Positions 5,976 to 13,396 of a stretch of DNA of 14,086 bases are shown piece by piece. A program made the translations under genes and the position numbers. Position 1 is the stretch's first letter; each line of letters opens with the position of its first letter. The stretch is from positions 1 to 14,086 of the forward strand of contig CAMDMH010000018.1 of assembly GCA_945901835.1 (NCBI GenBank), read 5' to 3'. The notes under the pieces were generated by a model. That model had not been told where the DNA came from. It did not search any database and saw only the letters and a program-made list of their open reading frames with translations. This stretch comes from Devosia equisanguinis (lineage in GTDB: Bacteria; Pseudomonadota; Alphaproteobacteria; Rhizobiales; Hyphomicrobiaceae).

Positions 5976-7367
5976 CTATGTCCGCCGCCGCTTCGACTTG
6001 ACGACGAGCCGGCCAGCGCCAGAACCCGAACCTGAATCTGGCGCTGCAGCGCCGCGCGCTTCACGCGGCCGCCCGATCGACTGGTAGGCAAAACCAGCCT
6101 CCACCGCATCGCTTGCCGAGTAGATATTCCGGAGATCGACGAGCACGTCACCGCGCATGACACCGCGCAATTCCACGAGGTCGATCGCCCGGAGCTCGTT
6201 CCACTCCGTCAACACGACCGCGACATCCGCACCCTCGGCCGCCGCCAGCGCACTGGCGCACCACGTCACACCCGGCAGCTCTTTCTCGCCGTGCCGCCGT
6301 CCCTGCGGGTCGTAGACCCGCACATCCGCCCCGCGCGCCTGGAGCATCGGCACCACGACCAAGCTAGGCGCTTCGCGCATATCGTCCGTGTTCGGCTTGA
6401 ACGTCACACCGAGCACCGCCACGATCTTGTCGCGCATCGATCCCCCCGCCGCCCGCTCGATACGGCTCGCCATCGCGATCTTGCGCTCTTCGTTCACGCG
6501 ATGCACCTGCTCGATCAGCGACAGCGGCGAACGCGCCTCCCGCGCCGTCCGCATCAGCGCCTGCACGTCCTTCGGGAAGCACGAGCCGCCATAGCCCGGC
6601 CCCGGATGCAGGAACTTGTCGCCGATCCGCCGGTCCTTGCCGATCGCGTCGGCGACCTGCTGCACGTCGGCGCCGACCTCCTCGCACAGATCCGAAATCT
6701 CGTTGATGAAGCTGATCTTGAGCGCGAGGAACGCATTGGCCGCGTACTTCGCCAGCTCCGCCGACTCGCGCGACACGAAGATCACAGGCGCATTGCGCAA
6801 CGCGAGCGGCTTGTAGAGCCGTTCCATCAGCCGCCGAGCCCGTTTGTCGTCGCACCCGACCAGCACCCGGTCGGGATGCGTGAAGTCCTGGATCGCCGAG
6901 CCCTCACGTAAGAACTCCGGATTGGAGCAGACCGCGAATTCGGCATCCGGCCGCAGGGCACGCAGGCGCGTCTCGATCTCCCGGCTTGTGCCGACCGGCA
7001 CCGTCGATTTCGTCGCGATCACCGTGAATCCCGTCAGATGCGGCGCGATCTCGTCGACGGCTGCGAATACGAACGTCAAATCGGCATGACCATCACCGCG
7101 CCGCGTAGGCGTTCCCACCGCAAGAAAGACGAGATCGGCATTCGCGACCGCCGGCCCGAGATCCGTGGAAAACGCCAGCCGCCCTGCTTCGACGTTGTGC
7201 TCGACGAGATCGTCGAGGCGCGGCTCGTAGATCGGCATATCCCCGCGCTTGAGCGCGGCGACCCGCCCCGCGTCCTTGTCGATGCAGGCAACGTCCCATC
7301 CGAACTCGGAAAAGCACGCCGCGGAAACGAGCCCGACGTAGCCGGCTCCGATCATGCAGATATTCAT
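5976..7367 (-). CDS. ugd: UDP-glucose 6-dehydrogenase
   Basis: This cytoplasmic enzyme oxidises UDP-glucose to UDP-glucuronate with two NAD+, supplying precursors for exopolysaccharide, capsule or lipopolysaccharide. The 463 residues begin with the NAD-binding motif MIGAGYVGL (Gly7, Gly9, Gly12). Further signatures are TKSTVPVGT (119-127), SNPEFLREG (148-156), Lys217 and Asn221 in NAFLALKISFINE, the catalytic Cys263 in GPGYGGSCFPKD, and KPNTDDMRE (324-332) opening the C-terminal domain. AAGGAG lies eight bases upstream of the ATG. The core matches usual family length. Residues from about 437 form an extra Ser/Gly-rich and basic tail ending KSKRRRT. The gene ends in TAG, which shows amber works as a stop in this genome. 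The nearest minus-strand gene upstream is cutA, 336 bases away, so it probably has its own promoter. Confidence 0.96.
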   Translation of the reverse strand: MNICMIGAGYVGLVSAACFSEFGWDVACIDKDAGRVAALKRGDMPIYEPRLDDLVEHNVEAGRLAFSTDLGPAVANADLVFLAVGTPTRRGDGHADLTFVFAAVDEIAPHLTGFTVIATKSTVPVGTSREIETRLRALRPDAEFAVCSNPEFLREGSAIQDFTHPDRVLVGCDDKRARRLMERLYKPLALRNAPVIFVSRESAELAKYAANAFLALKISFINEISDLCEEVGADVQQVADAIGKDRRIGDKFLHPGPGYGGSCFPKDVQALMRTAREARSPLSLIEQVHRVNEERKIAMASRIERAAGGSMRDKIVAVLGVTFKPNTDDMREAPSLVVVPMLQARGADVRVYDPQGRRHGEKELPGVTWCASALAAAEGADVAVVLTEWNELRAIDLVELRGVMRGDVLVDLRNIYSASDAVEAGFAYQSIGRPREARGAAAPDSGSGSGAGRLVVKSKRRRT

Positions 7368-7703
7368 GTCTGCAGCTCCTTGGACAGCCGATCAAGAACA
7401 GCGGCGATCACGATGGACGCACCTCCCGCAGCACCTATGCGAATTGCCCCACGCCAGCAAGCCGGGCTAGGCTCTATGCCGCTCGGGCAAAGCCTGGAGA
7501 ATCGCAATCGATCAGGCTCCGCCTTCGGGGCAGGCAGCTCCGCAAAATAACCAACTCAGCGCCGGTCTCTCAGTTTCCGCCCCATTGTGGGGGAGGTGGC
7601 CCGTAGGGCCGGCGGCAGAAGTCCAACGAGCACGACGCGAGTTTGTGCCCCCCGCCCCCTCCCCACAATGGCGGAGGAGGGAAACCACTTTTCGATTCGG
7701 CCA
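7368..7703. other. Gene-free stretch between cutA and ugd
   Basis: No coding sequence is supported here. Positions 7368-7560 should hold the ugd promoter, but no clear -35/-10 pair stands out. Positions 7577-7680 carry the palindrome cluster listed separately. Confidence 0.6.
7577..7680. repeat. Cluster of GC-rich palindromes (probable dispersed intergenic element)
   Basis: Two small perfect hairpins lie side by side: CCCCA-TTG-TGGGG (7580-7592) and GGCCC-GTA-GGGCC (7598-7610). In addition, the left edge (7577-7596) is largely complementary to the right part (7655-7674): both carry the core CCGCC..ATTGTGGGG in opposite orientation, with a two-base difference and about 60 bases between. The layout resembles the short REP-like intergenic palindromes common in alphaproteobacteria. 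Copies elsewhere in the genome could not be checked. It lies between the 3' end of cutA and the 5' side of ugd, so it may act at the end of the cutA message. Confidence 0.6.
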
Positions 7704-8069
7704 TTATTCTGAATTTCCTAAAGCCTTCGGCGCCGCCGTCTGCGCATCGATCCAGCTCAGATACGCGCCCGATCCCGCGGCGATGCCCCACACCACCACG
7801 GCTGGGTTCTCGTAGGAATGCATTGCCTTGACCGCCGCGATCACCTCGTCGGCCAGTGCACGTCTGGTCTTCATCAACACGGCGACTTCCCGCTCCCGCT
7901 CGAGCCGTCCTTCCCATATAAACACCGAAGTGATCCCGGGCACGATGTTGGCGCAGGCAACGAGCCCAGCACCGACGAGTGCCTCGGCAGTCGCCAACGC
8001 CGCCGCCTCTCCTGGAAATGTAGCGTAGACCACTATCGCGTCGGTGATCTCGTCCGAGCGTTCGTTCAT
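7704..8069 (-). CDS. cutA: CutA family divalent-cation tolerance protein
   Basis: The 121-residue protein belongs to the CutA1 family, small trimeric ferredoxin-like proteins linked to divalent metal tolerance; the precise function is unsettled across the family. Recognisable blocks are IVVYATFPGEAAALATAEAL, LVACANIVPGITSVFIWEG, the EREVAVLMKTRRA strand-helix, and the family's HSYENPAVV motif followed by the GSGAYLSWI ending. The start at ATG 8069 is preferred over upstream ATGs at 8132 and 8120. AGGAGG lies eight bases before it, and the resulting length fits the family; the longer versions would run into the upstream region of nadK. The gene is divergent from nadK. Confidence 0.93.
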   Translation of the reverse strand: MNERSDEITDAIVVYATFPGEAAALATAEALVGAGLVACANIVPGITSVFIWEGRLEREREVAVLMKTRRALADEVIAAVKAMHSYENPAVVVWGIAAGSGAYLSWIDAQTAAPKALGNSE

Positions 8070-8184
8070 GCCAACCGCCTCCTGATCGCCACCCTCACCC
8101 GGCAACGTGTAGTCTGGCATCGTGTCAGCCATCCGTTATGTTGCCGACGCGCTGCCTGGCGCGCGCACCCGGACCCCGAACAAC

Positions 8185-8967
8185 ATGCCCCAGAGCCTGC
8201 GGAAATTCGAGCGGATCAGTTTCGTGGCAGCCGATACGCCCGAAGCCGCGGACGCCATGCGCCTGCTCGTGGCCAGCTACGGCAACGCCGATCCTCGCGA
8301 GGCGGACGTGATCGTGGCGCTCGGCGGCGACGGACTGATGTTGCAAGCGCTACGGCGGTTTCTGCTGGCAAACGTCCCCCTCTACGGCATGAACCTCGGC
8401 ACCGTCGGCTTCCTGATGAACGAGTACCGCGAGGACGACCTGCCCGACCGCCTCTCCCGCGCCGTGGCCAGCAGCATTCACCCCCTCGCGATGACCGCCA
8501 AGGACGTAAACGGCAATCGCTACGAGGACCTCGCCTTCAACGAAGTGTCCCTGTTCCGCCAGACCTATCAGGCCGCACGCCTTCGGATCTCGGTCGACGG
8601 CACCGTGCGCATGGAAGAACTCGTGTGCGACGGCCTGCTCGTCGCCACGCCCGCGGGCTCGACGGCCTACAACCTGTCCGCCCACGGCCCGATCCTACCG
8701 ATCGACGCGCCGCTACTGGCGCTGACGCCGATCAGCCCGTTCCGCCCTCGGCGCTGGCGCGGTGCCCTGCTTCCCCGCAGCGCCCAGATCAAACTGGAAG
8801 TCCTCGACCCCGGCAAACGCCCGGTATCAGCCGTCGCCGACCACGCCGAGACGCGCGACGTGGTCGAGGTAGAAGTCGCCGAGGACCGACGGCACAAGCT
8901 CGTCCTGCTGTTCGACCCCGGCCACAACCTCGACGAACGAATCCTATCGGAACAGTTCAGGTATTGA
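8185..8967 (+). CDS. nadK: NAD kinase
   Basis: The cytoplasmic enzyme phosphorylates NAD+ to NADP+. The 260-residue version from ATG 8185 fits the usual length of alphaproteobacterial NAD kinases. An in-frame GTG at 8122 would add 21 residues; neither start has a strong ribosome-binding site, so the start is uncertain. Key motifs are VALGGDGLML (44-53, the GGDG nucleotide site with the catalytic Asp49), GMNLGTVGFLMNE (68-80), FNEVSLFR (118-125, the NE motif) and DGLLVATPAGSTAYNLSAHG (149-168). It diverges from cutA across 115 bases and converges on mccB with 17 bases between stop codons and no obvious terminator. Confidence 0.94.
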   Translation: MPQSLRKFERISFVAADTPEAADAMRLLVASYGNADPREADVIVALGGDGLMLQALRRFLLANVPLYGMNLGTVGFLMNEYREDDLPDRLSRAVASSIHPLAMTAKDVNGNRYEDLAFNEVSLFRQTYQAARLRISVDGTVRMEELVCDGLLVATPAGSTAYNLSAHGPILPIDAPLLALTPISPFRPRRWRGALLPRSAQIKLEVLDPGKRPVSAVADHAETRDVVEVEVAEDRRHKLVLLFDPGHNLDERILSEQFRY

Positions 8968-8984
8968 GCCAACACTGCTCTGCC

Positions 8985-10592
8985 TCACATCCGGAACACG
9001 CCGAACCGTGTCTCGGGGATAGGCGCATTCAGCGCCGCCGCCAGCGACAGGGCCAGAACGCCGCGCGTCTTGCGCGGATCGATGATGCCGTCGTCCCACA
9101 GCCTCGCCGACGCATAGAGTGGGTGCCCCTGCCGCTCGAACTGATCGATGATCGGCCGCTTGAAAGCCGCCTCGTCCTCAGCGCTCCACGTCTTGCCGGC
9201 GCGCTCGACCCCGTCGCGGCGCACGGTCGCGAGCACGCCTGCCGCCTGTTCGCCGCCCATCACCGAGATGCGCGAGTTCGGCCACGTCCACAGGAACCGC
9301 GGCGCATACGATCGCCCGCACATCCCGTAATTTCCAGCACCGAACGAGCCACCGATGATCAAAGTGACCTTGGGCACCTGTGCGGTCGCCACCGCCATGA
9401 CCAGCTTGGCACCGTCCTTTGCGATGCCGCCCGCTTCGTATTTACGGCCGACCATGAAGCCCGTGATGTTCTGCAGGAACACCAACGGTATCCTGCGCTG
9501 ACAGCAAAGCTCGACGAAGTGCGCGCCCTTTAATGCGCTCTCGGAAAACAGCACGCCGTTGTTGGCGATGATCCCCACGGGCACCCCGTGAATATGCGCG
9601 AAACCCGTCACCAGCGTCGTGCCGTAGCGCGCCTTGAACTCGTCGAGCCGCGAACCGTCGACGATCCGCGCAATAACCTCGCGCACGTCGTAGGGCGTGC
9701 GCACATCGGAGGGTATGACGCCCGGCAAATCGTCGGGATCGCAAGCAGGCTCTTCCGGCGTTTGGAGTTGTAGCGCTTGCTTGAAGGCACCATTCGTGTT
9801 GGCAACCGCACGACGCGCCAGCGCCAGGGCATGCGCATCGTCGCGGGCGAGATGATCGGCAACGCCCGACAAACGCGTGTGTACGTCACCGCCGCCGAGA
9901 TCCTCCGCCGACACGATCTCGCCCGTAGCCGCCTTCACAAGCGGCGGCCCGGCGAGGAATATCGTGCCTAGATCCTTTACGATGATGCTCTCGTCCGACA
10001 TCGCCGGAACGTACGCGCCGCCCGCCGTGCAAGAGCCCATGACGACCGCGATCTGGGCGATGCCCTTCGCGCTCATGTTGGCCTGATTGAAGAAGATCCG
10101 GCCGAAATGATCGCGGTCGGGGAACACCTCGTCCTGATTGGGCAGGTTCGCGCCGCCGCTGTCGACGAGATAGACGCACGGCAGATTGTTGGCCTCCGCG
10201 ATCTCCTGCGCGCGCAGATGCTTCTTCACGGTCAGCGGATAATACGTGCCGCCCTTCACCGTCGCGTCGTTGCAGACGATCATGCACGCGCGGCCCGAGA
10301 CCTGCCCGACACCGGTAATGATGCCCGCGCTCGGCGCATCGCCGTCGTGCATCCCGTGGGCGGCGAACATCCCGCATTCCAGAAACGGCGTCCCCGGATC
10401 GATGAGCCTATCGATGCGATCGCGCGGCAGCAGCTTGCCGCGATCCGTATGCCGTTTGCGCGGCCCCTCGCCACCGCCACCCATCGCGAGCGCGGCCGCC
10501 TCCTTGACGACCTTCACGGCAGCCGCCATCGAAACGGCTTTGGCGCGGAAAGTTTCGGAGCGCGGCGAGATCTGGGAGTGGATGCGGGACAT
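8985..10592 (-). CDS. mccB: Methylcrotonyl-CoA carboxylase, carboxyltransferase (beta) subunit
   Basis: In leucine degradation this subunit transfers the carboxyl group from biotin to 3-methylcrotonyl-CoA, giving 3-methylglutaconyl-CoA. The 535-residue length matches LiuB/MccB proteins. The N-terminal carboxyltransferase lobe has YLVDSGGANLPNQ (141-153) and the acyl-CoA pocket CTAGGAYVPAMSDE (188-201). The C-terminal lobe has FLQNITGFMVG (372-382), biotin-side GGSFGAGNYGMCGR (414-427) and MGGEQAAGVLA (445-455). SGGANLPNQ and QNITGFMVG point to MCC rather than propionyl- or geranyl-CoA carboxylase. The start at ATG 10592 gives the family length; an upstream frame adds 43 unlikely residues. It follows ivd on the same strand after a 388-bp palindrome-rich spacer. 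The biotin-carrying alpha subunit it needs is not in the window; nadK on the other strand comes next. Confidence 0.94.
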   Translation of the reverse strand: MSRIHSQISPRSETFRAKAVSMAAAVKVVKEAAALAMGGGGEGPRKRHTDRGKLLPRDRIDRLIDPGTPFLECGMFAAHGMHDGDAPSAGIITGVGQVSGRACMIVCNDATVKGGTYYPLTVKKHLRAQEIAEANNLPCVYLVDSGGANLPNQDEVFPDRDHFGRIFFNQANMSAKGIAQIAVVMGSCTAGGAYVPAMSDESIIVKDLGTIFLAGPPLVKAATGEIVSAEDLGGGDVHTRLSGVADHLARDDAHALALARRAVANTNGAFKQALQLQTPEEPACDPDDLPGVIPSDVRTPYDVREVIARIVDGSRLDEFKARYGTTLVTGFAHIHGVPVGIIANNGVLFSESALKGAHFVELCCQRRIPLVFLQNITGFMVGRKYEAGGIAKDGAKLVMAVATAQVPKVTLIIGGSFGAGNYGMCGRSYAPRFLWTWPNSRISVMGGEQAAGVLATVRRDGVERAGKTWSAEDEAAFKRPIIDQFERQGHPLYASARLWDDGIIDPRKTRGVLALSLAAALNAPIPETRFGVFRM

Positions 10593-10695
10593 CAAATGTT
10601 CCGTTGGTTGGGATAGCGCGGCAACCACGCGCGAGCATCTTGCACCAACTAACGTCCCGCGCGTAACCCGACAATTCGAGGCAACCACGCAAGAC

Positions 10696-10733
10696 GTTGG
10701 GTTACGCAGCGCGAGTCGCACTGCTAACCCAAC
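10696..10733. repeat. Inverted repeat GTTGGGTTA / TAACCCAAC
   Basis: GTTGGGTTA (10696-10704) is perfectly complementary to TAACCCAAC (10725-10733). After one unpaired base the stem continues with GCAG / CTGC, making about 13 base pairs in total. A related TAACCCGAC occurs just upstream at about 10664-10672. The motif resembles dispersed intergenic palindromes of Hyphomicrobiales, from general knowledge; genome copies were not checked. Confidence 0.6.
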
Positions 10734-10919
10734 CTACGTGCTACGTGCTTGCGTTCCCGGCCGAGGCCCAAGCCGAGAGCCGGGATCTTCCCCCGCAGCG
10801 GGTCAAGCCCCCGGATCACCGCGGCCCGACCGGTGCTCGGACCACTCGTCCGGGAAAGCAGGTAGCGAGTGAGGCCTTACGGAGGCTCCATCTGCTTTCA
10901 AAGAGAAAAAACGGGTGGT

Positions 10920-10978
10920 TTGGCGGGTGTCCCGCCAATTGGGTCTGGGTCCAAGACCCAGTCGCGGCATCGCCGCGA
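10920..10978. repeat. Three consecutive perfect hairpins, each with a 3-nt loop, just past the ivd stop
   Basis: TTGGCGGG-TGT-CCCGCCAA (10920-10938, 8 bp), CTGGGTC-CAA-GACCCAG (10945-10961, 7 bp) and TCGCGGC-ATC-GCCGCGA (10962-10978, 7 bp) sit head to tail. The last ends two bases from the ivd stop codon at 10983-10981. In the ivd message they would form a triple stem-loop directly after the coding region. This could protect the 3' end from exonucleases or terminate most transcripts before mccB. No T-run follows directly on either strand. Confidence 0.7.
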
Positions 10979-10980
10979 AT

Positions 10981-12144
10981 TCACCCCGTCTCCCCGAAGA
11001 TCTCCCGTCCGATCAGCATGCGCCGGATCTCACTCGTCCCCGCACCGATCTCGTAGAGCTTAGCGTCGCGCAGCAGCCGCCCCGTCGGGAAATCGTTGGT
11101 GTAGCCGACACCGCCCAGCGCCTGAATGGACTCCAGCGCCACCTGCGTCGCCTTCTCCGCCGCGTACAAAATACACCCGGCGGAATCCTTGCGCGTGGTC
11201 TCGCCGCGATCGCACGACGCAGCCACCGCATACACGTACGCCCGGCAAGCATTCATCGTCGTGTACATGTCGGCGAGCTTGCCCTGCATGAGCTGGAACT
11301 CGCCGATCGACTGGCCGAACTGTTTGCGCTCGTGCACAAACGGCACGACGACATCGAGCGCGGCGGCCATGATCCCCACGGGACCTGCGGCGAGCACAAC
11401 GCGCTCGTAGTCGAGGCCGGACATGAGCACGTTGACGCCGCGGCCCTCGACGCCGAGCACGTTCTCCAGCGGCACGTCGCAATCGTCGAAGATCAGCTCG
11501 GCCGTGTTCGAGCCGCGCATGCCCAGCTTGTCGAGCTTCGCGCCGGTCGAGAAACCCTTGAACGTTTTTTCGACGAGGAACGCGGTGATGCCGCGAGGCC
11601 CTGCGTTCATGTCGGTCTTGGCATAGACGACGAGCGTGTCGGCGTCGGGCCCGTTGGTGATCCACATCTTCGTGCCGTTGAGCACATAGCGGTCGTTGCG
11701 CTTCTCGGCAGCAAGCTTCATCGACACCACGTCCGAGCCCGCCCCCGGCTCCGACATCGCGAGCGCGCCGACGTGCTCGCCGGAGATCAGCTTCGGCAGA
11801 TAACGCGCCTTCTGGTCGGGCGTGCCGTGGCGGTTGATCTGGTTCACGCACAGGTTCGAGTGTGCGCCGTAGGAAAGACCCACCGAGGCCGACGCGCGCG
11901 ACACCTCTTCCATCGCGATGGCGTGCGCGAGATAGCCCATGCCGGCGCCCCCGTAGGCCGGATCAGCAGTCACGCCGAGGATACCGAGAGCACCCATCTT
12001 GGGCCAGAGATCGGGCGGAAACTGATTGGTGCGGTCGATCTCAGCCGCGCGCGGCGCGATCTCGGCTTGCGCGAAGCGGTGCACGCTGTCACGCAGCGCC
12101 TCGATCTCCTCGCCGAGCCCGAACTTCATCGCGGTGGTGAACAT
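10981..12144 (-). CDS. ivd: Isovaleryl-CoA dehydrogenase
   Basis: This FAD flavoprotein of the acyl-CoA dehydrogenase family oxidises isovaleryl-CoA to 3-methylcrotonyl-CoA in leucine degradation and passes electrons to electron-transfer flavoprotein. The 387 residues fit the family. Signatures are LAMSEPGAGSDVVSMK (128-143), KMWITNG (159-165), the catalytic base Glu247 in GLDYERVVLAAGP, RKQFGQSIGEFQ (273-284) and the C-terminal QALGGVGYTNDFPTGRLLRD (341-360). The GLDYER placement of the glutamate is characteristic of isovaleryl-CoA dehydrogenases, unlike short-chain enzymes. The start at ATG 12144 is chosen for length and an AGGA about ten bases upstream; an earlier frame adds 24 non-family residues. 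Its product is the substrate of MccB downstream. It diverges from the luciferase-like gene across 193 bases. Confidence 0.94.
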   Translation of the reverse strand: MFTTAMKFGLGEEIEALRDSVHRFAQAEIAPRAAEIDRTNQFPPDLWPKMGALGILGVTADPAYGGAGMGYLAHAIAMEEVSRASASVGLSYGAHSNLCVNQINRHGTPDQKARYLPKLISGEHVGALAMSEPGAGSDVVSMKLAAEKRNDRYVLNGTKMWITNGPDADTLVVYAKTDMNAGPRGITAFLVEKTFKGFSTGAKLDKLGMRGSNTAELIFDDCDVPLENVLGVEGRGVNVLMSGLDYERVVLAAGPVGIMAAALDVVVPFVHERKQFGQSIGEFQLMQGKLADMYTTMNACRAYVYAVAASCDRGETTRKDSAGCILYAAEKATQVALESIQALGGVGYTNDFPTGRLLRDAKLYEIGAGTSEIRRMLIGREIFGETG

Positions 12145-12337
12145 GGTGGCTGGTCCTGCTTCTCGGAGTCCTGTTCGTCTGGGGCGCAGAGCCGAAACAC
12201 TGCAGACCGCCCCCACTATGCCGCGCTCGTACGGTGGGTCAACGCACCCTTCGGATGGGACGGTTTCGCATTTGACGGGCGCTTCCCGCAGTGCTCAACA
12301 TCGCCCGACCAATACGACCGCCTGGGAGAGAATGCTT

Positions 12338-13396
12338 ATGAAATTCGGCCTTTGGGACCACTTCGACCGTGGCGAGCGCCCGTTCAACAAGGCGATCGAC
12401 GAGCGGCTGGCGTTCCTCATCGCGGGCGATCAGGCCGGGTTCTACGCCTTCCACGTCGCCGAGCATCACTGCACGCCGTTGAACCTCGTCCCGGTCCCGG
12501 GCGTGTATCTCGGCGCGGTGGCGCGTCTCACGCAGCGCATGCGGCTCGGCCCCCTGTGCTATCTCCTGCCGCTCTATTCGCCGCTGCGCTTGATCGAGGA
12601 AATCGCGATTCTCGACAACATGAGCGACGGCCGCCTCGATCTCGGCGTCGGCCGTGGCGTCTCCCCGTTCGAGCTCAACTTCCACAACGTCGATCCCGAG
12701 ACCTCGCGCGAGGTATTCCTCGAAATCCTCAATGTGCTCGAAAAGGGCATGCCGGCCGAGCGTCTGAACCATCAGGGCAAGCGCTTCAGCTACAAGGACG
12801 TGCCGATCGAGGTACACCCCGTCCAGAAACCGCATCCCCCGATCTGGTATCCCTCGTCGAACGCCGAAGGCTCCGCGTTCGCCGGCGAGCGCGGGTATAA
12901 CTTCATGACGCTCGGGACCCGCACCGTAGCCCGGAAGAACATCGACGCATTCAAGGTTGCTTATGCGAAACGCGGTGCTCCGCAAGTGACGGGTTCGGCG
13001 TTCGCGGAAGGGGTCGCAATCGGCGTCAACCGTCATCTCGTGATGGCCGACACCGAGGCCGAGGCGATGCGCATCGCGAAACCCGCCCACGAAATGTTCC
13101 ACGCGAGCCTCACCAAGCTCTGGCGCGAGAACCACGCGACGACACCAGCCGCCCGCGCCTCAATAGCCAGCATCGAGGACGCCCGCGCGGAGGGCGCGAT
13201 CATCGTCGGCACACCCGACATGGTCGCTAAGGAGATCCAGCGGCAAGTCGACGAACTCGGCATCAACTACATGACGCTCGGGATGTTCTTCGGCAATCTC
13301 CCCTACGAGCACGCGATGCGCACGCAGAGCCTTTTCGCCAAGGAGGTCATGCCCAAGATCAAACCTGCGACGCAACGCGCGGCAGCAGCCGAATGA
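12338..13396 (+). CDS. LLM-class flavin-dependent oxidoreductase (bacterial luciferase-like)
   Basis: A TIM-barrel flavin-dependent monooxygenase or oxidoreductase of the luciferase-like family, 352 residues, probably cytoplasmic and using reduced flavin from a partner reductase. Seen are the N-terminal strand MKFGLWDHFDRGER, FHVAEHHCTP (38-47, the family's EHH motif), LCYLLPLYSPLRLIEEIAIL (73-92), the flavin/phosphate loop GRLDLGVGRGVSPFE (98-112), and the C-terminal GTPDMVAKEIQRQVDELGIN block. The start at ATG 12338 has GGAG nine bases upstream; an ATG two codons earlier (12332) is too close to that site. The stop codon overlaps the start of the next gene by 4 bp (ATGA), indicating translational coupling. 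The substrate cannot be told from sequence; position beside leucine-degradation genes and a hydrolase suggests a catabolic role. Confidence 0.9.
   Translation: MKFGLWDHFDRGERPFNKAIDERLAFLIAGDQAGFYAFHVAEHHCTPLNLVPVPGVYLGAVARLTQRMRLGPLCYLLPLYSPLRLIEEIAILDNMSDGRLDLGVGRGVSPFELNFHNVDPETSREVFLEILNVLEKGMPAERLNHQGKRFSYKDVPIEVHPVQKPHPPIWYPSSNAEGSAFAGERGYNFMTLGTRTVARKNIDAFKVAYAKRGAPQVTGSAFAEGVAIGVNRHLVMADTEAEAMRIAKPAHEMFHASLTKLWRENHATTPAARASIASIEDARAEGAIIVGTPDMVAKEIQRQVDELGINYMTLGMFFGNLPYEHAMRTQSLFAKEVMPKIKPATQRAAAAE

Larger units (their letters stand above)
10593..10980. other. Palindrome-packed spacer between ivd and mccB
   Basis: No gene is supported. Besides the two hairpin features listed separately, two looser inverted repeats are present. 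One is TCCCGGC (10755-10761) with GCCGGGA (10779-10785). The other is GAAAGCAG (10854-10861) with CTGCTTTC (10892-10899), enclosing a 30-base loop that can itself pair. The promoter and ribosome-binding region of mccB must lie at the low-coordinate end (about 10593-10690), where only a weak GGA precedes the start. Confidence 0.65.

Noticed and set aside
7818..9533. Plus-strand open frame of 571 codons across cutA, nadK and mccB
   Set aside because: It overlaps three recognised genes in other frames or strands, and its Arg/Pro-rich product has no motif.
7580..10978. CRISPR array
   Set aside because: The repeated structures are inverted repeats without regular spacers, and no cas gene is present.
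10915..12900. Plus-strand open frame of 661 codons opposite ivd
   Set aside because: It is antisense to a clear isovaleryl-CoA dehydrogenase and then out of frame with the luciferase-like gene.
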